64,000 nt of DNA from UBA4416 sp964541155 (GTDB taxonomy: Bacteria > Bacteroidota > Bacteroidia > B-17B0 > Aurantibacillaceae). This document shows positions 25,205 to 33,791 of this stretch, piece by piece; within the stretch, counting starts at the first letter, position 1; every line of letters starts with the position of its first letter. The stretch spans positions 386,431-450,430 of the forward strand of contig CAZIPC010000002.1 in NCBI GenBank assembly GCA_964541155.1, given 5' to 3'. The notes beneath the pieces are model-generated. The model was not told the origin of the DNA and did no database searches. It saw only the letters and a program-made list of their open reading frames with translations. The translations under genes were made by a program, and so were the position numbers.

Positions 25205-27370
25205 ATGAAAAAAATAATTTTATTTATTATTACCTGCTCTTTTTTGTTGAAGCCAATTGCTAAAGCAGATGAGGGAATGTGGTTGCCAATGTTGTTAGGT
25301 GAGCAAGTATATGCTGATATGGTCAAAAAAGGTCTAAAAGTTTCAAAAGAACAATTATACAGCATGAATCAGGCTTGTATTAAAGACGCTATCATTATTT
25401 TTGGTGGTGGTTGTACAGGCGAAATTGTAAGCAAAGAGGGTTTAATTTTTACCAACCATCATTGTGGATATAGTGCTATTGCAGCAGCTAGCACCGTGGA
25501 TCATAATTATTTAAGAGACGGCTTTTGGTCTAAATCAAAATCTGAAGAAATATATGCACCAGGAGTACATGCTCAATTTTTAATAAAAATTATTGATGTT
25601 ACTGATAAGGTAAATGAGAAAATAAAAAATATCCCTTCTTTAGAATTAACTCAAAAGTTACCTGCGATACTTACTGAAATGGCTAACAAAGAAACGGAAG
25701 GTTCTGGCTATGAAGGTCGTATTGCTTCTATGTTTAAAGCAAATCAATTTTTATTATTTGTTTACGAACGATACAAAGATGTTCGCTTAGTAGGAACACC
25801 TCCTGAGAGCATTGGTAAATTTGGGGGCGATACAGATAATTGGGAATGGCCTCGTCATACAGGTGATTTTTCAATTTTTAGAGTATATACAAATAAAGAA
25901 GGAAAAGCAGCAGAATATGCTGCAGATAATATTCCATTAAAATCAAAATATTCTTTACCAGTTTCAATTAAAGGTGTTAAAGATGGTGATTATACTATGA
26001 TTTGGGGATATCCGGGGGGAACAAATCGTTATGAAACATCTTATGGTGTAAAATTAAAAACAGACATCGAAAATCCTTCTTTAGTTGATTTACGTGACGC
26101 TCGTTTAAAATTTATGTTAGAAGAAATGAAAAAAGATCCTGCAGTAAAAATTCAGTTAGCTGGAAGTTATGCGGGGATTGCAAACTATTGGAAGTTTTTT
26201 GATGGAGAATCAAAGCAATTACTAAAATTTAAAACTTATGAAGAAAAACAAGCTAACGAAGCAGCATTCTTAGCATGGGCAAAAGGCAAATCTGAATTTG
26301 AAAATGTATTTAATGATTATCAAAAAATATATGATGCTTGGCGTCCGTATGCTAAACAACGTGTTTATATGACAGAAGGTATTTTTGGTTCACCATTAAT
26401 TGCTTTTGCTTCATCATTACAAAAATTAGATGCGGTTTTAACTAAAAAAGATGCTTCAAAAGAAGAAATCACTAAGGTTATAGATGCTTTGAAAACAGCA
26501 CGTACAAATTTTATAAAATCAGAAAATAGCGTATCAGATAAAAACATTTTAGCATTTGTTACACAAGCGTTTTATAACGATATCGATGCTTCTCAGCACC
26601 CTGCTAATTTTTACACAATGGTAAGTGCAAAGTTTGGTGATCTTAAAAATAAAACAACTTACGATGCATTATCTAATTATGTATTTGCCAATACAGCAAT
26701 TTTAGATAATTCTAAATGGGATGCAATGATGGCTAATCCTGATACTGCAACTTTACACAAAGATGCTGCATTTATGATTGCTAATGCATTTAACACAAAT
26801 TTTAACACTAAATATGCAAAAGCATTTGCAGATTTTAATGCTCAAAATTTTGTACTTGGAAAAACATATTTAAAAGGTGTTTTGGAAATGAATAAAGGAA
26901 AAAAAATGTACCCAGATGCTAATTTTACAATGAGAGTTAGTTTTGGAAATGTAAAATCATATTCTCCTAAAGATGCAGTAAAATATAGCCATATATGTAC
27001 GCTAACTGGAGTATTAGAAAAGTATAAACCAGGAGATTATGAATTTGATGCGCCTGTTAAGTTAATAGAATTAGCTAAGGCAAAAGATTTTGGTCAGTAT
27101 ATGGATGCTTCAGCAAAAGATATTGTAGTTTCTTTTATCAGCTCAAATGATATTACTGGAGGTAATTCTGGATCGCCAGTGATGAATGCAAAAGGCGAAT
27201 TAATTGGATTAGCATTTGATGGAAATTATGAAGCATTAAGTCACAAAATTAAATTCGACAAAGATTTAAACCGTACAATTAATTTAGATGTTCGTTATTT
27301 GTTATGGGTAGTAGAAAAATTAGGAGGAGCAACTAATATTATTAATGAATTAGATATTAGAAAAAATTAA
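25205..27370 (+). CDS. S46-family dipeptidyl-peptidase, DPP7-type
   Basis: A 721-residue exported serine exopeptidase that removes dipeptides from the free N-terminus. A signal peptide ends at about residue 21 (PIAKA before DEGMW). The chymotrypsin-like triad is visible: His86 in FTNHHCGYS and Ser655 in GGNSGSP; the acid is in GGDTDNWEWPRHTGD. Eighteen residues after the serine is Gly673 (LAFDGNYEAL). In known enzymes Gly at this site marks DPP7 (hydrophobic P1) and Arg marks DPP11 (acidic P1), so DPP7-like use is inferred. It lies 75 bases after the lipase gene, and has its own terminator. Confidence 0.93.
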   Translation: MKKIILFIITCSFLLKPIAKADEGMWLPMLLGEQVYADMVKKGLKVSKEQLYSMNQACIKDAIIIFGGGCTGEIVSKEGLIFTNHHCGYSAIAAASTVDHNYLRDGFWSKSKSEEIYAPGVHAQFLIKIIDVTDKVNEKIKNIPSLELTQKLPAILTEMANKETEGSGYEGRIASMFKANQFLLFVYERYKDVRLVGTPPESIGKFGGDTDNWEWPRHTGDFSIFRVYTNKEGKAAEYAADNIPLKSKYSLPVSIKGVKDGDYTMIWGYPGGTNRYETSYGVKLKTDIENPSLVDLRDARLKFMLEEMKKDPAVKIQLAGSYAGIANYWKFFDGESKQLLKFKTYEEKQANEAAFLAWAKGKSEFENVFNDYQKIYDAWRPYAKQRVYMTEGIFGSPLIAFASSLQKLDAVLTKKDASKEEITKVIDALKTARTNFIKSENSVSDKNILAFVTQAFYNDIDASQHPANFYTMVSAKFGDLKNKTTYDALSNYVFANTAILDNSKWDAMMANPDTATLHKDAAFMIANAFNTNFNTKYAKAFADFNAQNFVLGKTYLKGVLEMNKGKKMYPDANFTMRVSFGNVKSYSPKDAVKYSHICTLTGVLEKYKPGDYEFDAPVKLIELAKAKDFGQYMDASAKDIVVSFISSNDITGGNSGSPVMNAKGELIGLAFDGNYEALSHKIKFDKDLNRTINLDVRYLLWVVEKLGGATNIINELDIRKN

Positions 27371-27389
27371 TTTTAAATTCATTTTTTAA

Positions 27390-27425
27390 AAAAGCGAAGT
27401 GCTATTTATAGTACTTCGCTTTTTT
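27390..27425. terminator. Bidirectional rho-independent terminator
   Basis: GCGAAGTGCTAT pairs with ATAGTACTTCGC (one G-T pair) around a 2-base loop, with A-run on the left and T-run on the right. It lies between the S46 gene and the convergent M28 gene and overlaps the end of the latter. Confidence 0.88.
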
Positions 27426-28573
27426 TATAAATCAGTAGTAAAATCAATTAATAGATTGCATACTTCTAAATACCTTGTAAGGGGTAATGTTTGCTCTACA
27501 TCGTAAATATCATGATAAGCTTGTATGCCTCCCATAGTATATATAAAAAAACTTGGCACACCTTTTTCTGTAAACCAGTAATGGTCGCTATTAGCTGCTT
27601 TGCCACGAATTTTTATTTGTTTTAAATAATGTTTTGTAATATTAATTTGATTTAATAATTCGAACTGAGGTTTAAAAACAGAAGCATTTACTACAGTAAT
27701 ACCATCATCGCCAGTTCCTAATAAATCTAAATTAGTTAAAAATTTAATTTGAGATAAAGGAAATATTGGATGTTCGCTGTAGTATTTTGATCCCAATAAT
27801 CCAGCTTCTTCGCCGCTAAAAAAAATAAAAGCAACAGAATACTTATGAGGATGTGATTTATAGTATTTGGCTAAATTTAATAAGGCACTCACCCCACTTG
27901 CATTATCGTTTGCCCCAGCAAAATAAGTTTCTTGGCCTATAGTTCCTAAATGGTCGTAATGAGCCGTAAACACTATAAAACTATCTGGGTATTGAGTCCC
28001 TTTTATAAAACCACATAAATTTTCGCATTTGAAATTTGAAATATACTTATTTTCAATTCTTATTTCTCCGCTAGTTAAAGCATTTGGAAACGAGTCTTTT
28101 AGTAATTCAATTAGTATATTTTTTGATAATGTGGTGCCTACAGTATAGGTTAATTTTTTTCGTAATTTAATTTGTAATGGCAATTCATTTTTTTGATCAT
28201 AAGCTTGATATGTTGTGCTATCTTTTTTAATGAGTGTAAATGATTGCTCGTATTTAGGACAAGTAGCAGAAATTAAAAAATGTTTCCCAGCAATGAGCTT
28301 TTGATTATTAATCATAACAGATACTGGTTTAGGAAATGTATTTACTGAAAATGAATAATATTGCGAGTATGATTCTCCAAATTTAGAAACTCCAATAGTT
28401 TTTAATTCTTTAGATAAAAAATTAGCAGCTTTATTAACGCCATTATTTACATACCCTCTTCCCAGTAGCTCTTTAGAGCATAGTTTTTTAATAACTTCAC
28501 GAGCATAAATTGTATCTTGACCATATATAATCGAACAGAAAGCTATCAAAAGATACACTAAAAGATATTTCAT
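27425..28573 (-). CDS. M28-family metallopeptidase, exported
   Basis: A 382-residue zinc aminopeptidase-type protein with a signal peptide (KYLLVYLLIAFCSIIYGQ). Zinc-site motifs are visible: FTAHYDHLGT (His, Asp), AGANDNASGV (Asp), FFSGEEAGLLGS (Glu, Glu) and a later SDHYWFTEKG. The N-terminal 150 residues form an inserted or PA-like domain. It probably trims peptides in the periplasm, beside the S46 enzyme next door. The stop is close to the shared terminator; the upstream hypothetical gene ends 15 bases before its start, so they share a transcript. Confidence 0.9.
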   Translation of the reverse strand: MKYLLVYLLIAFCSIIYGQDTIYAREVIKKLCSKELLGRGYVNNGVNKAANFLSKELKTIGVSKFGESYSQYYSFSVNTFPKPVSVMINNQKLIAGKHFLISATCPKYEQSFTLIKKDSTTYQAYDQKNELPLQIKLRKKLTYTVGTTLSKNILIELLKDSFPNALTSGEIRIENKYISNFKCENLCGFIKGTQYPDSFIVFTAHYDHLGTIGQETYFAGANDNASGVSALLNLAKYYKSHPHKYSVAFIFFSGEEAGLLGSKYYSEHPIFPLSQIKFLTNLDLLGTGDDGITVVNASVFKPQFELLNQINITKHYLKQIKIRGKAANSDHYWFTEKGVPSFFIYTMGGIQAYHDIYDVEQTLPLTRYLEVCNLLIDFTTDL

Positions 28574-28588
28574 GCGTATTAATTATAG

Positions 28589-29185
28589 TTATACAAAACG
28601 TTTTTTTGTAATCGTATAAAAATGCTTTACAACTTCATTAGTTTCTTTCCATAAATAAATTGATTGTAATCCTTCTATAAAAGTATTATAATCATTTAAT
28701 GACGTTAGGCTATTTAATTGCTCAATTGCCACATTAAATTCTTCAGCATTTGAATCAAATAATTCGTTTATAAATCTAAATTTATCATTAATGCTAATTG
28801 CAATTTTAGGTAATTCTTTTATTTCTTCTTTTTGTATTACTTTGTTTTCTAACGGTAAATTATCTGAGTTTGGTTTTAATTCATCAATAATCTTGATATC
28901 TTCAGTAGGTTCGCTAAGGTTAACTTCTTGTTTTGTGGATTCAAATAAAACATCATTTGTAATGCTTTCTTTCAAAGGTTCAACGATATCTGTTTTTGTG
29001 AATGTTGAATTTTGCTCTTGTAAAATAAGGTGAGCAGATACTAATGTATTTGTTTCTTGAATACATGAATGTAATTTTTTTATATATTCTTTGCTAGGAG
29101 TTGATTGTTGTTCAAACTCAGTAATGATGTTTTTTAAAACAGTTAACGAGGCCTGGAGTTGTTTTTGTATAAAATCCGTTTGCAT
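28589..29185 (-). CDS. Conserved Bacteroidota protein of unknown function
   Basis: I do not recognise a function. The 198 residues have a predicted N-terminal coiled coil (about 5-60), an acidic, Glu/Ser-rich variable middle (about 65-125), and a conserved-looking C-terminal helical module (KIAISINDKFRFINELFD, then WKETNEVVKHFYTITKKRF). No signal peptide or membrane helix, so cytoplasmic. It precedes an M28 peptidase in the same direction and faces tdk. A scaffold or structural role is only a guess. Confidence 0.75.
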   Translation of the reverse strand: MQTDFIQKQLQASLTVLKNIITEFEQQSTPSKEYIKKLHSCIQETNTLVSAHLILQEQNSTFTKTDIVEPLKESITNDVLFESTKQEVNLSEPTEDIKIIDELKPNSDNLPLENKVIQKEEIKELPKIAISINDKFRFINELFDSNAEEFNVAIEQLNSLTSLNDYNTFIEGLQSIYLWKETNEVVKHFYTITKKRFV

Positions 29186-29269
29186 AATGTGAATAATTAA
29201 AGACTAAAAATACTTCATTTTAAGGATACTTAGTTTATTTTTAGATTTTGTTATTAATATATAATAAAC

Positions 29270-29851
29270 ATGTTTTTAGAAAACATTAAACATAGTAAAG
29301 TACGTAAAGGATGGATTGAGGTTATTTGTGGCTCAATGTTTTCAGGTAAAACAGAAGAATTAATTCGTCGGTTACGAAGAGCCCAATTTGCCAAACAAAA
29401 CGTGGAAATTTTTAAGCCTCAAATAGATACTCGTTATCACGAAGAAAAAGTAGTATCTCATCAAGGAAATGAAATACACAGTACGCCAGTTCCTTCAAGT
29501 TCTAATATATTATTACTGGCTAATGATGTTGATGTAGTTGGCATTGATGAAGCTCAGTTTTTTGATATGGAATTGGTAAATGTTTGTAATCAGTTAGCGG
29601 ATAGTGGAGTTCGAGTAATTATTGCAGGATTAGATATGGATTATAAAGGGCAACCTTTTGGGCCCATGCCAGCACTTTTAGCTTGTGCCGAATATGTTAC
29701 AAAAGTTCATGCAATTTGTATGCACTGTGGTAGTTTAGCACATATATCACACCGAACTTCAAAAGAAACAAGTTTAGTATTATTAGGCGAAACAGATAGT
29801 TACGAGCCATTATGTAGAGATTGTTTTAATGAGGCAAACAAATTAAAATAA
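29270..29851 (+). CDS. tdk: Thymidine kinase (type II)
   Basis: A 193-residue salvage enzyme that phosphorylates thymidine. It has the P-loop GSMFSGKTEELI, the DEAQFF motif and the catalytic region, and a structural zinc site near the C-terminus (CMHCGS, then ESPLCRDCF-like CRDC). Full length. Single gene; convergent with the hydrolase at 30717. Confidence 0.96.
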   Translation: MFLENIKHSKVRKGWIEVICGSMFSGKTEELIRRLRRAQFAKQNVEIFKPQIDTRYHEEKVVSHQGNEIHSTPVPSSSNILLLANDVDVVGIDEAQFFDMELVNVCNQLADSGVRVIIAGLDMDYKGQPFGPMPALLACAEYVTKVHAICMHCGSLAHISHRTSKETSLVLLGETDSYEPLCRDCFNEANKLK

Positions 29852-29853
29852 AA

Positions 29854-30717
29854 CTATTTTTTAGTTTTAAGTATTAGTTCTTTTATGGCATCAATTACTA
29901 AGTTAGGTTCTTCTTTTTGTATGAAGTAACCACTTTTTAACGTTGTTATAATCTTCACATCTGGATTAATAGATTTCCATTTTTCAAAAAATTCTATTTT
30001 ATAATCTATTTCTTTGTTAATATATGCGTTTTCTACATCTGCTTGTTTTGATATAATAATTGTGATTGGAATTGCTTTTGGAATAGGAAGATCTTTTACT
30101 ATTTTTTGATTGCAAGAAAAACCTAAACTATCAAAATTAAAAGCTTGTTTTGATTCAGTTTTATAAGCTTTATACTTATTTTTTATTTTTAAGTAATTAC
30201 GAAATTCTGTTTTAAAAACAGTTTTATCAGAATCATTTCTAATTTCTAAGCCATATTTATATTCATATTCATGAGCAGGCTCAATAAAAACCATACCAGC
30301 TATTGTATTAGGATACATATTTGCAAAACAACGCATAATATATCCTCCCATTGAATGACCAATTAATATATAGGGTGGCGTAATATTTTCTTTTATCAGT
30401 AACTCATGTAGCTCATAAGCCATCGTATCAACGGTTCTGGTGTTTTTTATTTCTTCAGATTTACCAATTCCTGATCTGTCATATGAAACAATTTTGTTGG
30501 TAGTTTTAAGTTTATGATATATTTTTTTGAAATCAGTTTCTGGACGTGCTTTACCACTTAAAAAAACAAGTGTTGGTTTTCCTTCTCCTTGCACATGTAT
30601 GTATTGTTTTTTCCCTCTTAAATCAACATAATACCCTTTATTATCCTCTTGAGATAAAAGGAATAATGATTTAAAACATAAACCTATTACGAGTACTATT
30701 TTTATAACTACTGCCAT
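29854..30717 (-). CDS. Alpha/beta hydrolase, exported
   Basis: A 287-residue protein with a signal peptide (IVLVIGLCFKSLFLLSQ). It has DRSGIGKSEE, the nucleophile elbow GHSMGGYIMRC and the family's early segment PTLVFLSGKAR. The catalytic acid and His are less obvious; VIDAIKEL lacks the usual terminal His, so the His may be earlier or lost. It is the second gene after the amidohydrolase-like gene, 21 bases apart, so co-transcribed. Substrate unknown. Confidence 0.78.
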   Translation of the reverse strand: MAVVIKIVLVIGLCFKSLFLLSQEDNKGYYVDLRGKKQYIHVQGEGKPTLVFLSGKARPETDFKKIYHKLKTTNKIVSYDRSGIGKSEEIKNTRTVDTMAYELHELLIKENITPPYILIGHSMGGYIMRCFANMYPNTIAGMVFIEPAHEYEYKYGLEIRNDSDKTVFKTEFRNYLKIKNKYKAYKTESKQAFNFDSLGFSCNQKIVKDLPIPKAIPITIIISKQADVENAYINKEIDYKIEFFEKWKSINPDVKIITTLKSGYFIQKEEPNLVIDAIKELILKTKK

Positions 30718-30738
30718 TAGGGTTAATTAAAAAATGTA

Positions 30739-32022
30739 TTAATTTTTAATACCTAATTTATCAGAATATTTTTTCTGGAGTTTGTTTTGAAAATTTTCAA
30801 TGTTTATTGATCTTCCATTAATATATGCTAAAATAATTTTATTGGTTTTCATATCTAAAATATCTCCTTCAGAAACTACAATAGAAGCCAGTTTCCCTAC
30901 TTCAATACTTCCTATTAGATGATCTATTCCTAATATTTTTGCAGAATTTAATGAAATACTTTGTAAGGCTTGTTCTTTTGTTAATCCATAACAAGCTGCA
31001 GTACCTGCTAAAAATGGAATATTACGAGCGTTCATAGCTTCCATATCTCCTTGATTTTGTAAGCAAAATAAAACAGAATCTTTTTGTAATAAGTAAGGTA
31101 ATTTGTATAATAAATCAGTTTCAGCTTCTGGCAAATCTGGTAAATCATGTAATCTATTTAGCATTACCGCAATATTATTTTCTTTTAATAGTTTAGTTAT
31201 TTTATAGCTATCCTTTCCACCAACTATTACTATCTTTTTAATATTAAATTTTTTACAAAAATTAATGGAGTTTATAATATCTTTTACATAATCTGTATGG
31301 ATGTACAAATTTTTAGTTCCATTAAAAATACCTTTCATTGCCTCAAATCTTAAGTTGCTTTCTTTATGATTACTTGTATTACAGTATGCTAAAGCATTTT
31401 CAAAAAATAGTTGTAATTCGTTTAGTTGCTCAATGTATTTATTATTGTTTTCACTAGGTTTTGGCTCTGCCCACCAACCATTTTTAGTAATTGATTTTGG
31501 AAAATTTAAGTGAATACCATCATCTGCTTTTATAACAGCATCCTCCCAATTCCAACCATCAGTAGCTAAAACAGATGACATGCCGCTAATTGTTCCTTCG
31601 CGTGGAGTAGATTGTGTATATAATATACCATTAGCTTTAACTGTTTCTAAAATTTTACTTTCGGCATTATATGCAATTAAACTTCTTATATGCGGGTTAT
31701 AGTTCCCAACTTCAGCATAATCACTAGTTTGTCTAACGGCTTCTGCTTCTTGCAATCCTAAAATACAATTTGGAGCAATTAATCCAGGATAAATATGTTT
31801 CCCAAATAAATTTATAATGGTATCAAATTTTGACGCATCAACTCTTATGGATCTAGCATCAGCTACTAAATCTATTTTATTATTTTTAATAGAAACTAGT
31901 CCATTTTCTATTATATCACCATTGCCTATGTGTACTGTCGCATTTTTTAATAAAATATGTGGTTTATTTTGAGCAAATACTTCAAATGAAAGTACTGCAA
32001 ATAATACTAAAAGTTTAGTCAT
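30739..32022 (-). CDS. Amidohydrolase-fold protein lacking the metal-binding motif
   Basis: A 427-residue exported protein (signal LLVLFAVLSFEVFAQ) that follows the amidohydrolase fold: an N-terminal beta-sandwich with ALLKNATVHIGNG-like start, then PGLI where active members have H-x-H; here the sequence is PGLIAPNCILGL with no His pair. The usual late SDS is AGTAACYG. The C-terminal metal-independent beta-domain (SIEVGKLASIVVSEGD) is normal. So the fold is present but the active-site metal site is not; it is likely a pseudo-enzyme or a partner of a full amidohydrolase. Bacteroidota often hold such pairs; no full partner is in this window. Confidence 0.82.
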   Translation of the reverse strand: MTKLLVLFAVLSFEVFAQNKPHILLKNATVHIGNGDIIENGLVSIKNNKIDLVADARSIRVDASKFDTIINLFGKHIYPGLIAPNCILGLQEAEAVRQTSDYAEVGNYNPHIRSLIAYNAESKILETVKANGILYTQSTPREGTISGMSSVLATDGWNWEDAVIKADDGIHLNFPKSITKNGWWAEPKPSENNNKYIEQLNELQLFFENALAYCNTSNHKESNLRFEAMKGIFNGTKNLYIHTDYVKDIINSINFCKKFNIKKIVIVGGKDSYKITKLLKENNIAVMLNRLHDLPDLPEAETDLLYKLPYLLQKDSVLFCLQNQGDMEAMNARNIPFLAGTAACYGLTKEQALQSISLNSAKILGIDHLIGSIEVGKLASIVVSEGDILDMKTNKIILAYINGRSINIENFQNKLQKKYSDKLGIKN

Positions 32023-32092
32023 AGTGTATATGTTGTTTTAGGTAAATATAATAAAAAAATAAAGTAACTTCGAGCTTTAAAACATAGAGTTC

Positions 32093-33304
32093 ATGGGTAA
32101 AAAAATAATTAAGCAAGCAAAACCTCATCGTATATTATTACAGGTTGTTGTTAATGCTTTACATACTATATTTAATGATAATAAATATGCAGATAAAGTC
32201 ATTGAAAAAACCTTAAAAGAAAATCCAAAATTTGGGAGTAGAGATAGGCGTTTTATTGCCGAAACAACCTACGATATTGTTAGAAATTATCGTTTATTGT
32301 GTTATCTTGCCGATACTAAAGATAATTTTTGGCAAATATTAGGAGTTTATTTTATAGTGAGGCATTTCCCTATTCCTGATGAACGCGATTTTAAAAATCT
32401 AAATGAAAAAATAATTTTAGATAAATATAAAGCACTTTCGGATCAAAAAATCATTCAATCATATCCTGATTGGTTGTGGAATTTATGTGAAACAGAATTA
32501 GGAAAACAAATTTGGGAAAATGAATCTAACGCTTTAAATAAACAAGCTGAAGTTGTATTACGTGTTAATACTCTTAAAACAAAAAAAACTATATTAAAAC
32601 AACATTTAGCAGAGCAAGAAATAGAGGTTGATTTTTTAGAAGATTATAATGATGCTTTAGTACTTCTTAAAAGACAAAATTTATTTCAAAATCCATTATT
32701 TAAATTAGGATTATTTGAATTGCAGGATGCGGGTTCTCAGTATATTTCAGAGTTTTTATCTGTAGAGCCTGGTATGAGGGTAATTGATGCATGTGCTGGC
32801 GGTGGCGGAAAAACCTTACATATATCAGCTTTAATGCAAAATAAAGGCCGTATTATTTCTATGGATATCACGCAATGGAAATTAGATGAATTAAAAAAAC
32901 GAGCTCGTCGTGCTAATGCTTCTAATATTGAACCCCGTTTAATTGAAGGAAGCAAAACAATTAAACGCTTAGAAAATACAGCTGATAGATTATTGCTAGA
33001 TGTTCCATGTAGTGGAACTGGAGTTATTAAACGAAATCCAGATGCAAAGTGGAAATTAAATATAGAGTTTATAGAACGAACAAAAGATATTCAGAAAAAA
33101 ATATTAAATGATTATTCGCCTATGACAAAAATTGGAGGACAACTGGTGTATTCTACATGCAGTATTTTACCTAGCGAAAATAGAAAACAGGTTGATGAAT
33201 TTTTGGTTAATAATAAAAATTATGAATTCATTAAAGATAAAACAATTTTACCAAGCAGTGGATTTGATGGTTTTTACATGGCTTTAATAAAAAGAAATTC
33301 ATAA
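32093..33304 (+). CDS. RsmB/NOP2-family RNA cytosine-C5 methyltransferase
   Basis: A 403-residue enzyme that methylates a cytosine of RNA, probably 16S rRNA. An N-terminal NusB-like helical region (residues about 10-150) is followed by a PUA-like stretch and the SAM-binding domain. The SAM loop is DACAGGGGKTL; the catalytic Cys motifs are DVPCSGTGVIKRNPD and YSTCSILPSEN. A TAACTTCG (7-of-8 -7 box) at 32065-32072 is upstream. It resembles RsmB more than RsmF in length, but the exact target is not fixed. Confidence 0.88.
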   Translation: MGKKIIKQAKPHRILLQVVVNALHTIFNDNKYADKVIEKTLKENPKFGSRDRRFIAETTYDIVRNYRLLCYLADTKDNFWQILGVYFIVRHFPIPDERDFKNLNEKIILDKYKALSDQKIIQSYPDWLWNLCETELGKQIWENESNALNKQAEVVLRVNTLKTKKTILKQHLAEQEIEVDFLEDYNDALVLLKRQNLFQNPLFKLGLFELQDAGSQYISEFLSVEPGMRVIDACAGGGGKTLHISALMQNKGRIISMDITQWKLDELKKRARRANASNIEPRLIEGSKTIKRLENTADRLLLDVPCSGTGVIKRNPDAKWKLNIEFIERTKDIQKKILNDYSPMTKIGGQLVYSTCSILPSENRKQVDEFLVNNKNYEFIKDKTILPSSGFDGFYMALIKRNS

Positions 33305-33343
33305 TATAAATAATGCTTATTAATGATTAAAAACAATAGACAT

Positions 33344-33727
33344 ATGAAAAAAATAATTACTGCTATTATTTTAATAGCTTCAACAATTGGAATAGCTCAA
33401 ACAAAAATAGAAAATGTAGATGCTATTACTTTTAAAAAATTGATTGATGAAAAAAAATCATATTTAATTGATTTAAGAACGGATGACGAATTAAAAAATA
33501 AAGGTTTTATAAAAGGTGCTGTACAGATAGATTATTTTAGAAAAGATGCAGAGATTGTGATTTCTAAGTTAGATAAAACAAAAACCTATTTGATATATTG
33601 TGCAGGCGGTGGCAGAAGCGGAGAGTGCGCAGAGCTAATGAAAAGTTTTGGATTTGCCCATATTGTGAACTTAGAAAAAGGATTTGATGATTGGAAGAAA
33701 AAAGGATTTGAAGTAATTACTAAATAA
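33344..33727 (+). CDS. Exported rhodanese-like protein
   Basis: A 127-residue protein with a signal peptide (KKIITAIILIASTIGIAQ) and a single rhodanese domain. The active-site loop is IYCAGGGRSGECAELM, with one catalytic Cys. It would carry or transfer sulfur in the periplasm, in the manner of PspE. I start at ATG 33344 (MKK) and not at ATG 33323, because the signal peptide begins there. It is 39 bases after the methyltransferase gene and ends in a strong terminator. Confidence 0.88.
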   Translation: MKKIITAIILIASTIGIAQTKIENVDAITFKKLIDEKKSYLIDLRTDDELKNKGFIKGAVQIDYFRKDAEIVISKLDKTKTYLIYCAGGGRSGECAELMKSFGFAHIVNLEKGFDDWKKKGFEVITK

Positions 33728-33744
33728 TACTAAATACTTTTCAT

Positions 33745-33776
33745 AAAAAAAGCTCCTCGAAAGAGGAGCTTTTTTT
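33745..33776. terminator. Bidirectional rho-independent terminator with GAAA loop
   Basis: AAAAAAAGCTCCTC (33745-33758) pairs with GAGGAGCTTTTTTT (33763-33776) around a GAAA tetraloop. It stops the rhodanese gene and the convergent giant secreted-protein gene. Confidence 0.93.
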
Positions 33777-33791
33777 ATGTTATTGGTTAGA

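Noticed and set aside
33323..33343. ATG at 33323 as start of the rhodanese
   Set aside because: It would add seven residues before a clear signal peptide that starts with MKK at 33344.
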